Shown here one piece after another: positions 20,617 through 29,437 of a DNA stretch of 64,000 nt (positions within the stretch are counted from its first letter, which is position 1; each line of letters begins with the position of its first letter). The DNA is from Stenotrophomonas maltophilia (GTDB taxonomy: Bacteria > Pseudomonadota > Gammaproteobacteria > Xanthomonadales > Xanthomonadaceae), in contig NZ_CP154630.1 of NCBI RefSeq assembly GCF_039555535.1, forward strand, positions 2,307,001 to 2,371,000. The letters are read 5' to 3'. The notes beneath the pieces are model-generated. The model worked only from the letters and a program-made list of their open reading frames with translations, was not told where the DNA came from and did no database searches. Both the position numbers and the translations under genes were made by a program.

Positions 20617-21485
20617 TGTCCGCACCTACGTCACTGCGGGCGCAGGCCTTCCTTGATGCGTTTTCGCTGGAGGTAAGCGCCAAGGCCATGCCGGCGCTGG
20701 CTGCTGAAGCCGCCCGCATTCCGCGTGGCACGACGATTTCCATTCCCTGGCTGGCCAGCGAGGACGACGACGCACGCCTGGCAGCGGCGCGCAGGGTGCG
20801 TGAACTGGGCTTCGAGCCGATGCCGCATCTCCCGGCCCGCCGAATCGGGTCGCGTGCCGCGCTTGAGCGGTTCCTGCAGCGTGCCTCCAGCGAGGCCGGT
20901 GTCGCCCAGTACCTGGTGATCGCCGGCGATCTGGCTACGCCCGCCGGCCCATTTGCAGATAGCGCTTCGATCATCCAGACAGGGCTTCTAGAGAGGGGCG
21001 GCATCAAGGTCGTCGCCATCGGCGGTCATCCCGAGGGCCATCCGGTGATGGGCAGTGACGAGTGCTGGCAGGTGCTGGATCACAAGTGCCGAGCCATCGA
21101 AGCACGCGGCATGGCGCCGATGATCATCACGCAGTTCGCCTTCGATGCCGACGTCGTTCTGGCCTGGTTGGACGCGCTGCGCGCCCGTGGCATCGATGTT
21201 CCGGTACTGGTCGGCGTGCCGGGTCCGGCAAGCATCGCGCGGCTGGCACGCTACGCCGCAATGTGCGGGGTGGGTGCCAGTGCATCCATGCTGGCAAAGT
21301 ACGGCATCTCGATCGGACGACTGCTCGGAACCGCGGGGCCGGAAGTATTCGTGGACCACCTGGTGAGCGGTTTGACTGAGGCCCACGGGTTGGCCAGCCC
21401 GCACTTCTTCCCGTTCGGTGGTATTGCCCAATCACTGGACTGGATCAAACGGCATCGGGCGCAGGCGTCGGTTGCCCGCCGCTGA
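20616..21485 (+). CDS. methylenetetrahydrofolate reductase-like protein
   Basis: A 289-residue TIM-barrel protein resembling MetF. Visible family features are TTISIPWL at the first strand, PMPHLPARRI, the flavin-site region YLVIAGDLATPAGP, and MIITQFAFDADVVLAWLDALR. It is divergent from canonical MetF: the usual TYGAGG and RGD-P motifs are replaced. It may therefore be a specialised paralogue, perhaps acting on another one-carbon folate or another methyl carrier. The ATG at 20616 shares one base with the TAA of the MetR-like gene, so the two are translationally coupled. The association with a folate-independent methionine synthase is notable. Confidence 0.8.
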   Translation: MSAPTSLRAQAFLDAFSLEVSAKAMPALAAEAARIPRGTTISIPWLASEDDDARLAAARRVRELGFEPMPHLPARRIGSRAALERFLQRASSEAGVAQYLVIAGDLATPAGPFADSASIIQTGLLERGGIKVVAIGGHPEGHPVMGSDECWQVLDHKCRAIEARGMAPMIITQFAFDADVVLAWLDALRARGIDVPVLVGVPGPASIARLARYAAMCGVGASASMLAKYGISIGRLLGTAGPEVFVDHLVSGLTEAHGLASPHFFPFGGIAQSLDWIKRHRAQASVARR

Positions 21486-21538
21486 CAGGTCAATCATGGC
21501 GGCCGGGCAGTTCACGTGGTTGCCCGGTCCCGTCCCGG

Positions 21539-21790
21539 TCAGCCCTGCCGGTGTCGTATCTCGGACGGGCAGCTGATCAGGCCGGCATTGCTGATGGCCT
21601 GGCGCGTACCGCACGCGCGGCACGCAAGCACGGTGCCTCCTCTCACATGCTCCATCTCCTGCTCACCCCAGACGCTGGTTGCGCCGCACGCCGTGCAGGT
21701 TGCTTCTATCTGCAGGGCCCGGGCCAGGTCGCCCTCTGCGCCCGGTCTGTAGGTGAGGTCGGTGATCTTGAATATGCCGGTATGACTCAT
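21539..21790 (-). CDS. small two-CxxC zinc-ribbon protein, member A
   Basis: An 83-residue protein of unknown function. Two CxxC knuckles, C32/C35 and C57/C60, are spaced like a zinc ribbon, following an N-terminal beta-rich stretch (GIFKITDLTY). The next gene (21881-22126) and one at 59508-59819 have the same architecture, with the first knuckle at exactly the same residue numbers. These three therefore form one small family. There is no signal peptide. Binding of nucleic acid or protein is a guess. It lies convergent to the MetF-like gene. Confidence 0.6.
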   Translation of the reverse strand: MSHTGIFKITDLTYRPGAEGDLARALQIEATCTACGATSVWGEQEMEHVRGGTVLACRACGTRQAISNAGLISCPSEIRHRQG

Positions 21791-21880
21791 TGGAACGCCG
21801 TTGTGGGTCTACTACGGGAAGATATCGATGCAGAGGTGTCGGGCGCGTTGGCGCGGCGTCGAGAAGCGGTGCGGGTCCAC

Positions 21881-22126
21881 TCAGGGGTCAGTCCGCAATG
21901 TGAATTCCTCCAACCGCGCACGGCTGACGGACTGATGGTTGCCGCACCCCGGGCAGCTGAGCGAAGCAGCGCCGTTGAGGTCGACAAGCCCATGACCAGG
22001 AATGGCCCGGAATTGCCTTGAGCATTTCAGGCAGGAGCAATCAATCCGGGTGACCTGCAGCAGGGTGCCATCCTCACGCGCCACTCCTTCGACGCTGACT
22101 ACATAGAACTGTCCGATGTCTCGCAT
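21881..22126 (-). CDS. small two-CxxC zinc-ribbon protein, member B
   Basis: An 81-residue protein with CxxC knuckles at C32/C35 (CLKC) and C58/C61 (CPGC), plus an extra Cys at 30. The ATG at 22126 is preferred over a TTG at 22138 because it puts the knuckles at the same positions as in the 59.5-kb member. The N-terminal pattern QFYVVSVEGVAREDG parallels IFKITDLTYRPGAEG of member A. The gene is divergent from the BLUF photoreceptor gene across a 180-bp AT-rich region. The function is unknown. Confidence 0.6.
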   Translation of the reverse strand: MRDIGQFYVVSVEGVAREDGTLLQVTRIDCSCLKCSRQFRAIPGHGLVDLNGAASLSCPGCGNHQSVSRARLEEFTLRTDP

Positions 22127-22206
22127 GAAGATGAACAATGCCCTGAACGTTTGGGGCGCCCATCATGCCGTCTGGCGTGCCGTACGGCGCAGCCATCGAC
22201 CGTCCT

Positions 22207-22227
22207 TATTCTGAAGAATTAAGAATA
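22207..22227. promoter_or_regulatory. AT-rich inverted repeat in divergent promoter region
   Basis: TATTCT, 9 bases, then AGAATA, in an AT-rich island unlike its surroundings, lies 80 bp upstream of the zinc-ribbon gene B and 80 bp upstream of the BLUF gene. It is a candidate operator or upstream promoter element for either gene. Confidence 0.35.
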
Positions 22228-22306
22228 CGCATCACGGCCCGGGCTTGTACCGGATGCTAGAGTGTGAATAGGTGCCGACGTGGCGCCACATTCAAGGCGG
22301 ATGTCC

Positions 22307-22738
22307 ATGCCCATCAGGGCCGTTGTATACGCAAGCCAGGCCGCCGAAGGTCTTTCGATTGATCGTCTGAAGGCGCTCGTGGCCGATGCTGCAAGGTTCA
22401 ACAAGCTTGCAGGGGTGACAGGCGTGCTGCTGCACGACGGCACGCGATTCGTGCAGTACTTCGAAGGCCCGGAAGATGGCGTGGCCAGCGTCTACGAGCG
22501 CGTGCTGCAATCGGCCAGCCACACGGATGTCGTGGAGCTGGCCCGCGGGCGCGTCTCTACCCGCCAGTTTCCCTATTGGTCGATGCACCAGCTTCCTGCC
22601 GATCAGCTTCTGGTCGGCCGACTTGCCAGGGCCGACTGGTCACGCTTCAAGAGAAGCCAGCCCGAGGAAATCGCAGGCTCCGCGTGGGGAATCGATGTGC
22701 TTGCTGCGGCGGTAGCGCCCTACGTACACGCCGCTTAG
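22307..22738 (+). CDS. BLUF-domain blue-light photoreceptor
   Basis: A 143-residue short BLUF protein with a C-terminal extension but no output domain. The flavin-site residues are all present: Y8 (VVYASQ), N32 (RFNKLAGVTGVLLHDG), Q50 (FVQYFEG) and W91/M93 (FPYWSM). Light-driven rearrangement of the Tyr-Gln-FAD hydrogen bonds is therefore expected. Short BLUF proteins act by binding partner proteins. AAGGCGG lies 6 bases before the ATG at 22307; the ATG at 22301 would sit too close to it. The neighbours are zinc-ribbon gene B (divergent) and a secreted unknown. No EAL/GGDEF partner is in the window. Confidence 0.9.
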   Translation: MPIRAVVYASQAAEGLSIDRLKALVADAARFNKLAGVTGVLLHDGTRFVQYFEGPEDGVASVYERVLQSASHTDVVELARGRVSTRQFPYWSMHQLPADQLLVGRLARADWSRFKRSQPEEIAGSAWGIDVLAAAVAPYVHAA

Positions 22739-22778
22739 TTTCCGCTTCGGCGGCCACTTGATCGAGGTGTGCAGTGAA

Positions 22779-23294
22779 ATGAAGGCTCTCATCACGCTCA
22801 TTGCTGCACTGGCTGCGGGCCCGGCGCTTGCCGATGCCCCGCTGCCGCCGCCGGAGAGGTTCACGGCATGCTCCTCCGCGCGGAATCTCTGTGCTGATTC
22901 CGATCCGGCCTTGAATTCAACACGGGTAACGCCGCAGGCATCCGGTCAAGAGGCCTGGCTGATACCCGGGTGGCATCGCTGGCTGTTCCCGTCGGACGAT
23001 GGGGAGTCGGTCGTGGTCGGCTACGAGGGCATGAACCTGGTTCCGGCTGACGTGAGGTTGAGCGAGCCGGTGCTGCTTTTCTACCATCGTGGCCGCTTGG
23101 TCCGCACCGTCACCCTGGGTCAACTGTATCGCCGCACATCGCAGCTTCGGCGTACCGTCTCGCACTTCGCCTGGGCGAGTACCATCGGCTTCAATCACTC
23201 CAACCAGCTCGTGGTCGAGCTGGTCAATGGAGAGAAGGTGGCGTTTGCTCCCAGAACAGGTGCTCGCGAGCCGGTTCGGCCGGACGGGCGCTGA
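22779..23294 (+). CDS. secreted hypothetical protein
   Basis: A 171-residue exported protein. The ATG at 22779 gives a signal peptide (KALITLIAALAAGPALADA); the in-frame start at 22758 would add residues before it. Two Cys follow closely (FTACSSARNLCADSD) and may form a disulfide. The rest is beta-rich (WLIPGWHRWLFPSDDGESVVVGYEG). I recognise no domain. The gene is 40 bp behind the BLUF gene on the same strand and may be co-transcribed, and it ends 13 bp from the convergent LysR gene. Confidence 0.7.
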   Translation: MKALITLIAALAAGPALADAPLPPPERFTACSSARNLCADSDPALNSTRVTPQASGQEAWLIPGWHRWLFPSDDGESVVVGYEGMNLVPADVRLSEPVLLFYHRGRLVRTVTLGQLYRRTSQLRRTVSHFAWASTIGFNHSNQLVVELVNGEKVAFAPRTGAREPVRPDGR

Positions 23295-23307
23295 CTGCCC
23301 GCCGCTG

Positions 23308-24243
23308 TCACCGCCCGGATTGATCGGGACGCAACACAGGCGCTGCCGGTTGCAGCCGGGCCTGGATGAATTCCAGCAACGCCCGGACCCGCGCCGTGAC
23401 CGAATGGCGATGGCTATAGGCTCCAAGCAGTTGCAGCGGCGCAGGTAGCAGATCCAGTTGCACTTCCTGCAGCCGGCCGTCGGCAATGTCGTCCTGGCAC
23501 GGATGGGCCGCAACGATGGCAAAGCCCAGGCCTTGGCGTGCGCCCGCAACGGCCAACTCCCCACTGTTGACCCGATAGCGGCTGCGCACAGACACCTTCA
23601 CGATGTTTCCCGTGGCGTCGAGAAACTGCCAGGGCTGCCCCTTCAGGGCACTTGCGGTGGTGATGCAAGGGAAGCGCTTGAGTTCATGCACCCGATGCGG
23701 CACGCCAGTCCTGGCCAGCAACGCCGGCGCGGCCACCACAATGCTGGGCAATGTCGCCAGAACACGGGTGATGAACGCACTGTCATCCTGCGGGCCACGG
23801 TGGAAGAACAGGGAGAGATCGATGTCTTCGCGCAGCACTTCCAGGCCGGTCAGGCGCGTGTCGCACTCCAATTCAATGCCGGGGTGGAGACTGCAGAACT
23901 CGGCGAGGATGGGCGCGAGCAGCCGTGGCGCTTCGGTCGGAATGCACATCCTCAGAGGACCCTTCAGTTCGCGCTGCACCGCGCCGAGCTCCTCCTCGGT
24001 GGACAGCAGGGTATCGAGCAGGGGCTTGGCGCGCGCGTATAGCAAGGTGCCGGCTTCGGTCATGCGCAGGTGGCGGGTACTGCGCTCCAGCAGTCGAACG
24101 CCCAGGTTGCGCTCCAGTGAAGCGACATGGCGACTGACGTTGGATGAAGGCAGGGCCAGCAGGCGCGCCGCACCCGAAAAGCTCTGCTCGTCTACAACGG
24201 CCACGAACACACGGACGGTGTTCAGGTCGAAACTACTGCGCAT
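23308..24243 (-). CDS. LysR-family transcriptional regulator
   Basis: A 311-residue LysR regulator. The winged helix is at residues 5-64 (SFDLNTVRVFVAVVDEQSF in part, then NVSRHVASLERNLGVRLLERST). The effector domain (PLRMCIPTEAPRLLAPILAEF) is of the CrgA/AaeR-like subgroup. The ATG at 24243 is taken because the helix begins directly after it; the open frame reaches 24276. It is divergent from an FAD monooxygenase gene and probably regulates it through the box at 24283-24299. The effector is unknown. Confidence 0.88.
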   Translation of the reverse strand: MRSSFDLNTVRVFVAVVDEQSFSGAARLLALPSSNVSRHVASLERNLGVRLLERSTRHLRMTEAGTLLYARAKPLLDTLLSTEEELGAVQRELKGPLRMCIPTEAPRLLAPILAEFCSLHPGIELECDTRLTGLEVLREDIDLSLFFHRGPQDDSAFITRVLATLPSIVVAAPALLARTGVPHRVHELKRFPCITTASALKGQPWQFLDATGNIVKVSVRSRYRVNSGELAVAGARQGLGFAIVAAHPCQDDIADGRLQEVQLDLLPAPLQLLGAYSHRHSVTARVRALLEFIQARLQPAAPVLRPDQSGR

Positions 24244-24282
24244 GACTATCCCGTCCAAGGTATGAACTTCTCTCACTTCTGC

Positions 24283-24299
24283 ATGCTAGTTGCCAGCAT
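24283..24299. promoter_or_regulatory. candidate LysR box between regulator and monooxygenase genes
   Basis: ATGCT, 7 bases, then AGCAT form a dyad of LysR-box geometry (T-N11-A). It lies 40 bp upstream of the regulator and 80 bp upstream of the FAD monooxygenase start. Confidence 0.45.
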
Positions 24300-24378
24300 T
24301 GGCAGAGTCCAGACTGCACTCCCGCCCCATGGATGCTCCGCAATGGCGTACCCGGGGCTGATAAAAAGGCGTGTTGGA

Positions 24379-25593
24379 ATGGACGTAGGAATCCTGGGTG
24401 GCGGCATCGCAGGCCTGAGCGTGGCCCTTGCCCTCCACAAGCAAGGGCACAGCTGCTTCGTATACGAGCGCCGCACCGCACCATCAACCATGGGCGCCGG
24501 CGTGACACTCTGGCCCAACGCCGGCTTCGTACTGCAGGAATTCGGGCTGCTGGAGGACATGGGTGCAGTCGGCGGCCGGCCGACATCCGTGCACCGCTGG
24601 AATGCAGCGGGTGACCCGCTGGGTGGCCTGGATATCACGTTGCTGGACCAGATCATGGGATACCCGACCCATACGATTCTGCGCAGGGACCTGCAGGCGG
24701 TTCTGCTGGATCATGTGATGCGAGCGCGTATCCCGGTGGCGTTCGGGCATTGCGCCGAAACAATTGAGCTGGATGCCAGCGGCAAGGCCGTGGCGCGGTT
24801 CAACAATGGGCACAGCATCCGCCCGGATCTGCTGCTCGGCGCGGACGGGCGCATGGATTCGGTGGCGCGCAGGTTCGTCGCGGGGGACAACACGCCGATC
24901 TACCAGGGCTTCGTGAACTGGATCGGGGTTGCACAGGGCAGGGCACTGGCAAGCGACATCAGGATCGATGACTACTGGGGTGCCGGGGATCGTTTCGGCT
25001 GCGTCGCCGTCCGCGAAGATCGGGTGTATTGGGCGGCCGCGCAGGCGCGCCCACTCCCTGCGGCGTCCCCCGCCGCGGGCATGCACGACGAAGTGAGGTG
25101 CTTGTTTGCAGGATGGCCCGAGCCTGTCGACCGCCTCATCGAGGCCACGCCGGCGCACGCCGTCCAGCGGGTCGCCGTGCACGACCTTGAGCCGCTGCAC
25201 ACCTGGAGCCGCGCAAACGTGCTGCTCATTGGGGACGCAGCCCATGCGCCGCTGCCAACATCGGGGCAGGGAGCATGCCAGGCACTTGAAGACGCCTGGC
25301 ACCTGGCACGCTGCATTGGCGGGGGCGATGGCTGCCTGGAAGAGGTACTGCTGCGCTTCGCCACCATCCGCGGCCCCAAGACTGCCCGGCTGGCAGAGCA
25401 GGGCCGCATGTTCGCGCGCGGCCTGTTCGCCAACGACCCTGAAACCTGTCGTATCCGCAACGAGCGCGCCAGGGCATCCGACCCAATGCGCGACGCGCTG
25501 GCCATGGCGGCAGGATGGTCGCAGGGCCTGCCGATGGCCGACCGCGTTGAAAGGCTGGCGGCAAACAGTGCAGGCAGCATGTATCGCCTATGA
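24379..25593 (+). CDS. FAD-dependent aromatic-ring monooxygenase-like protein
   Basis: A 404-residue class A flavoprotein monooxygenase of the salicylate/urate/6-hydroxynicotinate hydroxylase group. The dinucleotide fold GILGGGIAGLSVALAL is at residues 4-19, the DG motif is LLLGADGRMDSVARR, and the GD motif is LIGDAAHAPLPTSGQGACQA. NAD(P)H reduces the FAD, and an aromatic or heteroaromatic substrate is hydroxylated. The ATG at 24379 directly precedes the FAD fold, so the upstream extension to 24262 is rejected. The divergent LysR gene is the likely regulator. No ring-cleavage gene is nearby, so the pathway is not identifiable. Confidence 0.88.
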   Translation: MDVGILGGGIAGLSVALALHKQGHSCFVYERRTAPSTMGAGVTLWPNAGFVLQEFGLLEDMGAVGGRPTSVHRWNAAGDPLGGLDITLLDQIMGYPTHTILRRDLQAVLLDHVMRARIPVAFGHCAETIELDASGKAVARFNNGHSIRPDLLLGADGRMDSVARRFVAGDNTPIYQGFVNWIGVAQGRALASDIRIDDYWGAGDRFGCVAVREDRVYWAAAQARPLPAASPAAGMHDEVRCLFAGWPEPVDRLIEATPAHAVQRVAVHDLEPLHTWSRANVLLIGDAAHAPLPTSGQGACQALEDAWHLARCIGGGDGCLEEVLLRFATIRGPKTARLAEQGRMFARGLFANDPETCRIRNERARASDPMRDALAMAAGWSQGLPMADRVERLAANSAGSMYRL

Positions 25594-25711
25594 AAGTTGG
25601 GAATCACCCATGGCCTGACCGCGCCATCCCCCACCTTCACCCCGCAGCAGCGAGAATGCACCATTGGGCGCGCTTCGACGCGCGCCGTTCACTGCCCGCA
25701 GGATCGCGAAG

Positions 25712-28360
25712 ATGTCCAAGCCCCCCTTTGGTGAATCGTCATGTGCCGCCGCTGCCAGCGGTTGCGTCGAGGTGCGCGGTGCGCGAGAGCATAATCTCAA
25801 GAATGTCGACGTCTCCATCCCGCGCAATGCACTGGTGGTGTTCTCCGGGGTATCCGGTTCCGGCAAGTCTTCGCTGGCCTTCGGCACCGTCTTCGCCGAG
25901 GCGCAGCGGCGCTACTTTGAATCCGTTGCGCCCTACGCGCGGCGCTTGATCGACCAGGCCGGCGTGCCCGATGTGGACGCCATCGACGGGCTGCCACCGG
26001 CAGTGGCGTTGCAGCAGCAGCACGGCGCGAGCAATGCACGTTCATCGGTGGGCAGTGTCACCACGCTGTCCAGCCTGGTGCGCATGATGTATTCGCGTGC
26101 AGGTGCATACCCGGCCAACCAGCCGATGCTGTACGCCGAGGACTTCTCGCCCAACACGCCGCAGGGCGCCTGCAGCACCTGCCACGGGCTTGGGCATGTG
26201 TACGAGGTGACCGAAGCGCTGATGGTTCCGGACCCGTCGCTGAGCATCCGCGAGCGCGCCATCGCTTCCTGGCCGCCAGCCTGGCATGGCCAGAACCTGC
26301 GCGACATCCTGGTCACGCTCGGCTACGACATCGACGTGCCGTGGAAGAAGCTGCCGAAGAAGGACCGGGAGTGGATCCTGTTCACCGAGGAAACACCCAC
26401 CGTGCCGGTCTATGCCGGCTTCACGCCGGCCGAGACCCGGGCCGCACTCAAGCGGAAGCTCGAGCCGAGTTACATGGGCACGTATACCGGCGCGCGCCGC
26501 TATGTGCTGCAGACCTTTGCCAATACCCAGAGCGCGTTGATGCGCAAGCGGGTTTCCCGCTACATGGAAGGCAAGCTGTGCCCGGCCTGCCACGGAAAGC
26601 GACTGAAGCCGGAAGCGCTCTCGATCACCTTCGCGGGCGTGGATATCGGCGAGTTCATGCGGCTGCCCCTGGATCAATTGGCGGATCTGCTGGAGCCCAT
26701 CGCGCAAGGTGACTTCAGCGCGCACAGCCGGGGCGAACCCACCAGCAGGAACGCCACGCGCCGCGACCGCAACCAGCGTGCGGCCAGCGGGCGCGCCGTC
26801 CATGCTGCGGCCCCGGATGTCCGCCTGACTTCGGCCCTTTCGGAAGAGAAGCGGCTGGCTGCACAGCGACTGGCGGCTGGGGTCATGGCGCGTGTACGGC
26901 AGCTGCGTGAGCTGGGCCTGGGCTATCTCTCGCTGGACCGCGCCACGCCAACGCTGTCCGCCGGCGAACTGCAGCGCCTGCGGCTGGCCACCCAGCTCAG
27001 CTCGCTGCTGTTCGGTGTGCTGTACGTGCTCGACGAGCCTTCGGCTGGCCTGCACCCGGCCGACAGCCAGGCGCTGTACGACGCGCTGGATCGGCTGCGT
27101 GATGGCGGCAACTCGGTGTTCGTTGTGGAGCACGATCTGGAGCTGATGCGCCGCGCGCAGTGGCTGGTGGACGTGGGGCCGGAGGCCGGCGAACGGGGAG
27201 GGCGCGTGCTTTACAGCGGCGAGCCCGACGGCCTGCGCCAGGTGCAGGATTCGCGCACGGCCCAGTATCTGTTCGACCGGGTGCCGGCACCCGCCAGCCG
27301 CCAGCGCAGCGCAAGGCATTGGCTGGAACTGCAGGGCATCCATCGCCACAACCTACAGGGCGTGGACGCCCAGGTGCCGTTGGGGTTGCTGACGGCAGTG
27401 ACCGGCATTTCCGGCTCGGGCAAGTCCAGCCTGATGGCGCAGGCACTGCCGGAGCTGATGCTGCTGCATCTGGGGCACGAACCCGCGGACGATGGTGCCG
27501 AGGCATCGCCGACCGACGGGCCGACGGTGATCGAAACCACCCGAGGCCAACTGGCCGGGGATGTGGACGCCATCCAACGCGTGGTGCAGGTGGACCAGAA
27601 GCCGATCGGCCGCACGCCACGCTCCAACCTGGCCACCTATACCGGGCTGTTCGATCACGTTCGCAAGCTGTTCGCGGCGACGCCGGCCGCACGTCGTCGC
27701 CGGTTCGATGCGGGCCGTTTCTCGTTCAACGTGGCCAAGGGCCGATGCGAGACCTGCGAAGGCGAGGGTTTCGTGAGCGTCGAACTGCTGTTCATGCCCA
27801 GTGTCTACGCCCCATGCCCCACCTGCCACGGCGCGCGTTACAACGAAGCCACGCTGAAGGTGCTGTGGAATGACCGCAACATCGCCGAGGTCCTGCAGAT
27901 GACGGTGGACCAGGCGCATGCGTTCTTCAGCGGGGAGGAGCCCATCGCCCGACCGCTGCAGCTGCTGCAGGAAATCGGCCTGGGTTACCTGCGGCTGGGC
28001 CAGCCGGCCACCGAGCTTTCAGGGGGCGAGGCCCAGCGCATCAAGCTGGCCACCGAACTGCAGCGCAGCCAGCGCGGGCGCACGCTCTACGTGCTGGACG
28101 AACCCACCACCGGCCTGCATGCCTCCGATGCGGACAGGCTGCTGGTACAGCTGCAGCGGCTGGTCGAGGCAGGAAACACCGTGGTCATGATCGAGCATGA
28201 CATGCGTGCGGTCGCGCAGGCCGACTGGGTGATCGACGTCGGCCCGGGCGCAGGTGGCGCGGGCGGCACCATCGTGGCGAAGGGAACGCCGCATCAGGTG
28301 GCGCGTGCCAAGGGCAGCCGGACGGCGCCGTTTCTGGCGCGCGAGCTGGCGCCTCTGTAG
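25712..28360 (+). CDS. UvrA2-type excinuclease ATPase (lacks UvrB-binding domain)
   Basis: An 882-residue double ABC ATPase. Walker A motifs are GVSGSGKSS (about residue 46) and GISGSGKSS (about 566). Signature motifs are [12 protein letters not shown] and [12 protein letters not shown]. Zinc knuckles include [23 protein letters not shown] and CPTCHGAR. Between MMYSRAG and [11 protein letters not shown] only about 18 residues remain, where canonical UvrA has the UvrB-interaction domain and a zinc module of more than 100 residues. This marks it as a UvrA2/DrrC-like paralogue rather than the repair UvrA. Such proteins are tied to tolerance of DNA-damaging agents or intercalating antibiotics. 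A hydrophilic insertion rich in Arg and Ser is seen around 350-385. The ATG at 25712 is preferred to 25664, which only adds Arg/Ala residues. Confidence 0.92.
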   Translation: MSKPPFGESSCAAAASGCVEVRGAREHNLKNVDVSIPRNALVVFSGVSGSGKSSLAFGTVFAEAQRRYFESVAPYARRLIDQAGVPDVDAIDGLPPAVALQQQHGASNARSSVGSVTTLSSLVRMMYSRAGAYPANQPMLYAEDFSPNTPQGACSTCHGLGHVYEVTEALMVPDPSLSIRERAIASWPPAWHGQNLRDILVTLGYDIDVPWKKLPKKDREWILFTEETPTVPVYAGFTPAETRAALKRKLEPSYMGTYTGARRYVLQTFANTQSALMRKRVSRYMEGKLCPACHGKRLKPEALSITFAGVDIGEFMRLPLDQLADLLEPIAQGDFSAHSRGEPTSRNATRRDRNQRAASGRAVHAAAPDVRLTSALSEEKRLAAQRLAAGVMARVRQLRELGLGYLSLDRATPTLSAGELQRLRLATQLSSLLFGVLYVLDEPSAGLHPADSQALYDALDRLRDGGNSVFVVEHDLELMRRAQWLVDVGPEAGERGGRVLYSGEPDGLRQVQDSRTAQYLFDRVPAPASRQRSARHWLELQGIHRHNLQGVDAQVPLGLLTAVTGISGSGKSSLMAQALPELMLLHLGHEPADDGAEASPTDGPTVIETTRGQLAGDVDAIQRVVQVDQKPIGRTPRSNLATYTGLFDHVRKLFAATPAARRRRFDAGRFSFNVAKGRCETCEGEGFVSVELLFMPSVYAPCPTCHGARYNEATLKVLWNDRNIAEVLQMTVDQAHAFFSGEEPIARPLQLLQEIGLGYLRLGQPATELSGGEAQRIKLATELQRSQRGRTLYVLDEPTTGLHASDADRLLVQLQRLVEAGNTVVMIEHDMRAVAQADWVIDVGPGAGGAGGTIVAKGTPHQVARAKGSRTAPFLARELAPL

Positions 28361-28379
28361 GGCCGAGCCATGCCCGGCC
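28357..28379. repeat. GTAG-headed hairpin (SMAG-like REP), also a terminator candidate
   Basis: GTAG (28357-28360, its TAG being the stop of the UvrA2 gene) is followed by GGCCGAGC, a 3-base loop and GCCCGGCC, an 8-bp stem with one mismatch. GTAG-headed hairpins are the REP type of Stenotrophomonas. It lies between convergent genes. Confidence 0.5.
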
Positions 28380-28425
28380 ATCACTTTCCGCCAGATCTCG
28401 GGTCCGCCGGTCCATCAAACGATGT

Positions 28426-29328
28426 TCAGCTCTCCCCGCGCCACTGGCTCATCAACATCTGAAGAAAGCGTTCCGCAGTAGGCGAGAGCAGGGCGCCTCG
28501 GCGACGGACGATCCCGATCGTGCGCGACACCACAGGGTTGCCTATCGAGCGCGTCACCAGGGTGGGATGATCCCCGTCCGGCGTCGCCATTTTCGGCAGA
28601 ACAGAAACGCCGATGCCGGCCTCGACCATGCCCAGTGACGTCGACAGGTGGGTCACTTCGTAGTGCCAGCTCAGTTTGAGGTTCTCGCGCGCCAGGGCGC
28701 CGTCCAGCAGCGTGCGATTGCCGCTGGTGCGATGCACGGTGATCAGCTGATGCTCGGCCAGGTCGGCCCACTCCACCTTGCGCTTGCGGGCCAGCGGGTG
28801 GTCGCGTCGGCAGGCCAGCACGAACGGGTCTTCGGCCAGTACGTCGAAATCGAGATTCGGATCGTTGGCGCCCATGAAGTTGATGCCGAACTCGACTTCG
28901 CCACGTTCCACCGCCTGCAGGCCCTCGGTCGCCGGGATATCCAGGATCCGGAAGCGGACGTTGGGATGCGCTTCGTGGAAACGCGCCATCACGCTGGGCA
29001 GGAAGTAGAACGCCGCCGTCGGCAGGCACGCGATGGTGACGGTAGCGCCGCGGGTGTCTTCGCGGCCGCGCAGTGAGAACAGTGATCCATCGAATTCCTC
29101 CAGCATGCGACGCACCAGCGGCAGCAGGTTCTCACCGACGGCAGTGGTGCTGACGCTGCGCGTGGTCCGCTCCAGCAGCGGCGAACCCACGGCCTGCTCC
29201 AGCTTCTGGATCCGGCGGCTGAGTGCCGGCTGGGAGACATGCAGGATCTCCGCCGCCCGATGAAAGCTGCGCGTCTCTGATACCAGCAGGAACGCGCGTA
29301 GATCGAGAATTTCGCAATTGATGCTCAT
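28426..29328 (-). CDS. LysR-family transcriptional regulator
   Basis: A 300-residue LysR regulator. The winged helix occupies residues 5-64 (FLLVSETRSFHRAAEILHVS, SRRIQKLEQ). The effector domain shows EFGINFMGANDPNLDFDVL and LGMVEAGIGVSVLPKM, a pattern common in regulators of aromatic- or carboxylic-acid catabolism. It is divergent from the PrpF/oxalomesaconate-tautomerase-like gene across 109 bp. In gallate and similar pathways the tautomerase gene also lies next to a LysR activator, so it probably controls the tautomerase-ABC-porin set. An AT-rich dyad, CAATT-N8-AATTG at 29354-29371, is a candidate binding site. Confidence 0.88.
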   Translation of the reverse strand: MSINCEILDLRAFLLVSETRSFHRAAEILHVSQPALSRRIQKLEQAVGSPLLERTTRSVSTTAVGENLLPLVRRMLEEFDGSLFSLRGREDTRGATVTIACLPTAAFYFLPSVMARFHEAHPNVRFRILDIPATEGLQAVERGEVEFGINFMGANDPNLDFDVLAEDPFVLACRRDHPLARKRKVEWADLAEHQLITVHRTSGNRTLLDGALARENLKLSWHYEVTHLSTSLGMVEAGIGVSVLPKMATPDGDHPTLVTRSIGNPVVSRTIGIVRRRGALLSPTAERFLQMLMSQWRGES

Positions 29329-29353
29329 CAGGTATCAATCATCCAAAAATCAG

Positions 29354-29371
29354 CAATTCACAGATTAATTG
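29354..29371. promoter_or_regulatory. candidate LysR box upstream of the tautomerase-like gene
   Basis: CAATT, 8 bases, AATTG in the AT-rich divergent region between the LysR gene (26 bp away) and the tautomerase-like gene (66 bp away). The location fits a LysR activator site, but the dyad is short. Confidence 0.35.
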
Positions 29372-29437
29372 GGGTCATGCCAGTATCGAATCACAGAGGG
29401 GTCATTCATCCCCTATACGCATCAATCTAGCACACGT

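Noticed and set aside
26042..27349. Long open frame on the minus strand inside the UvrA2 gene
   Set aside because: Shadow of the UvrA2 coding frame; composition rich in Ala, Arg, His and Gln and no recognisable domain.
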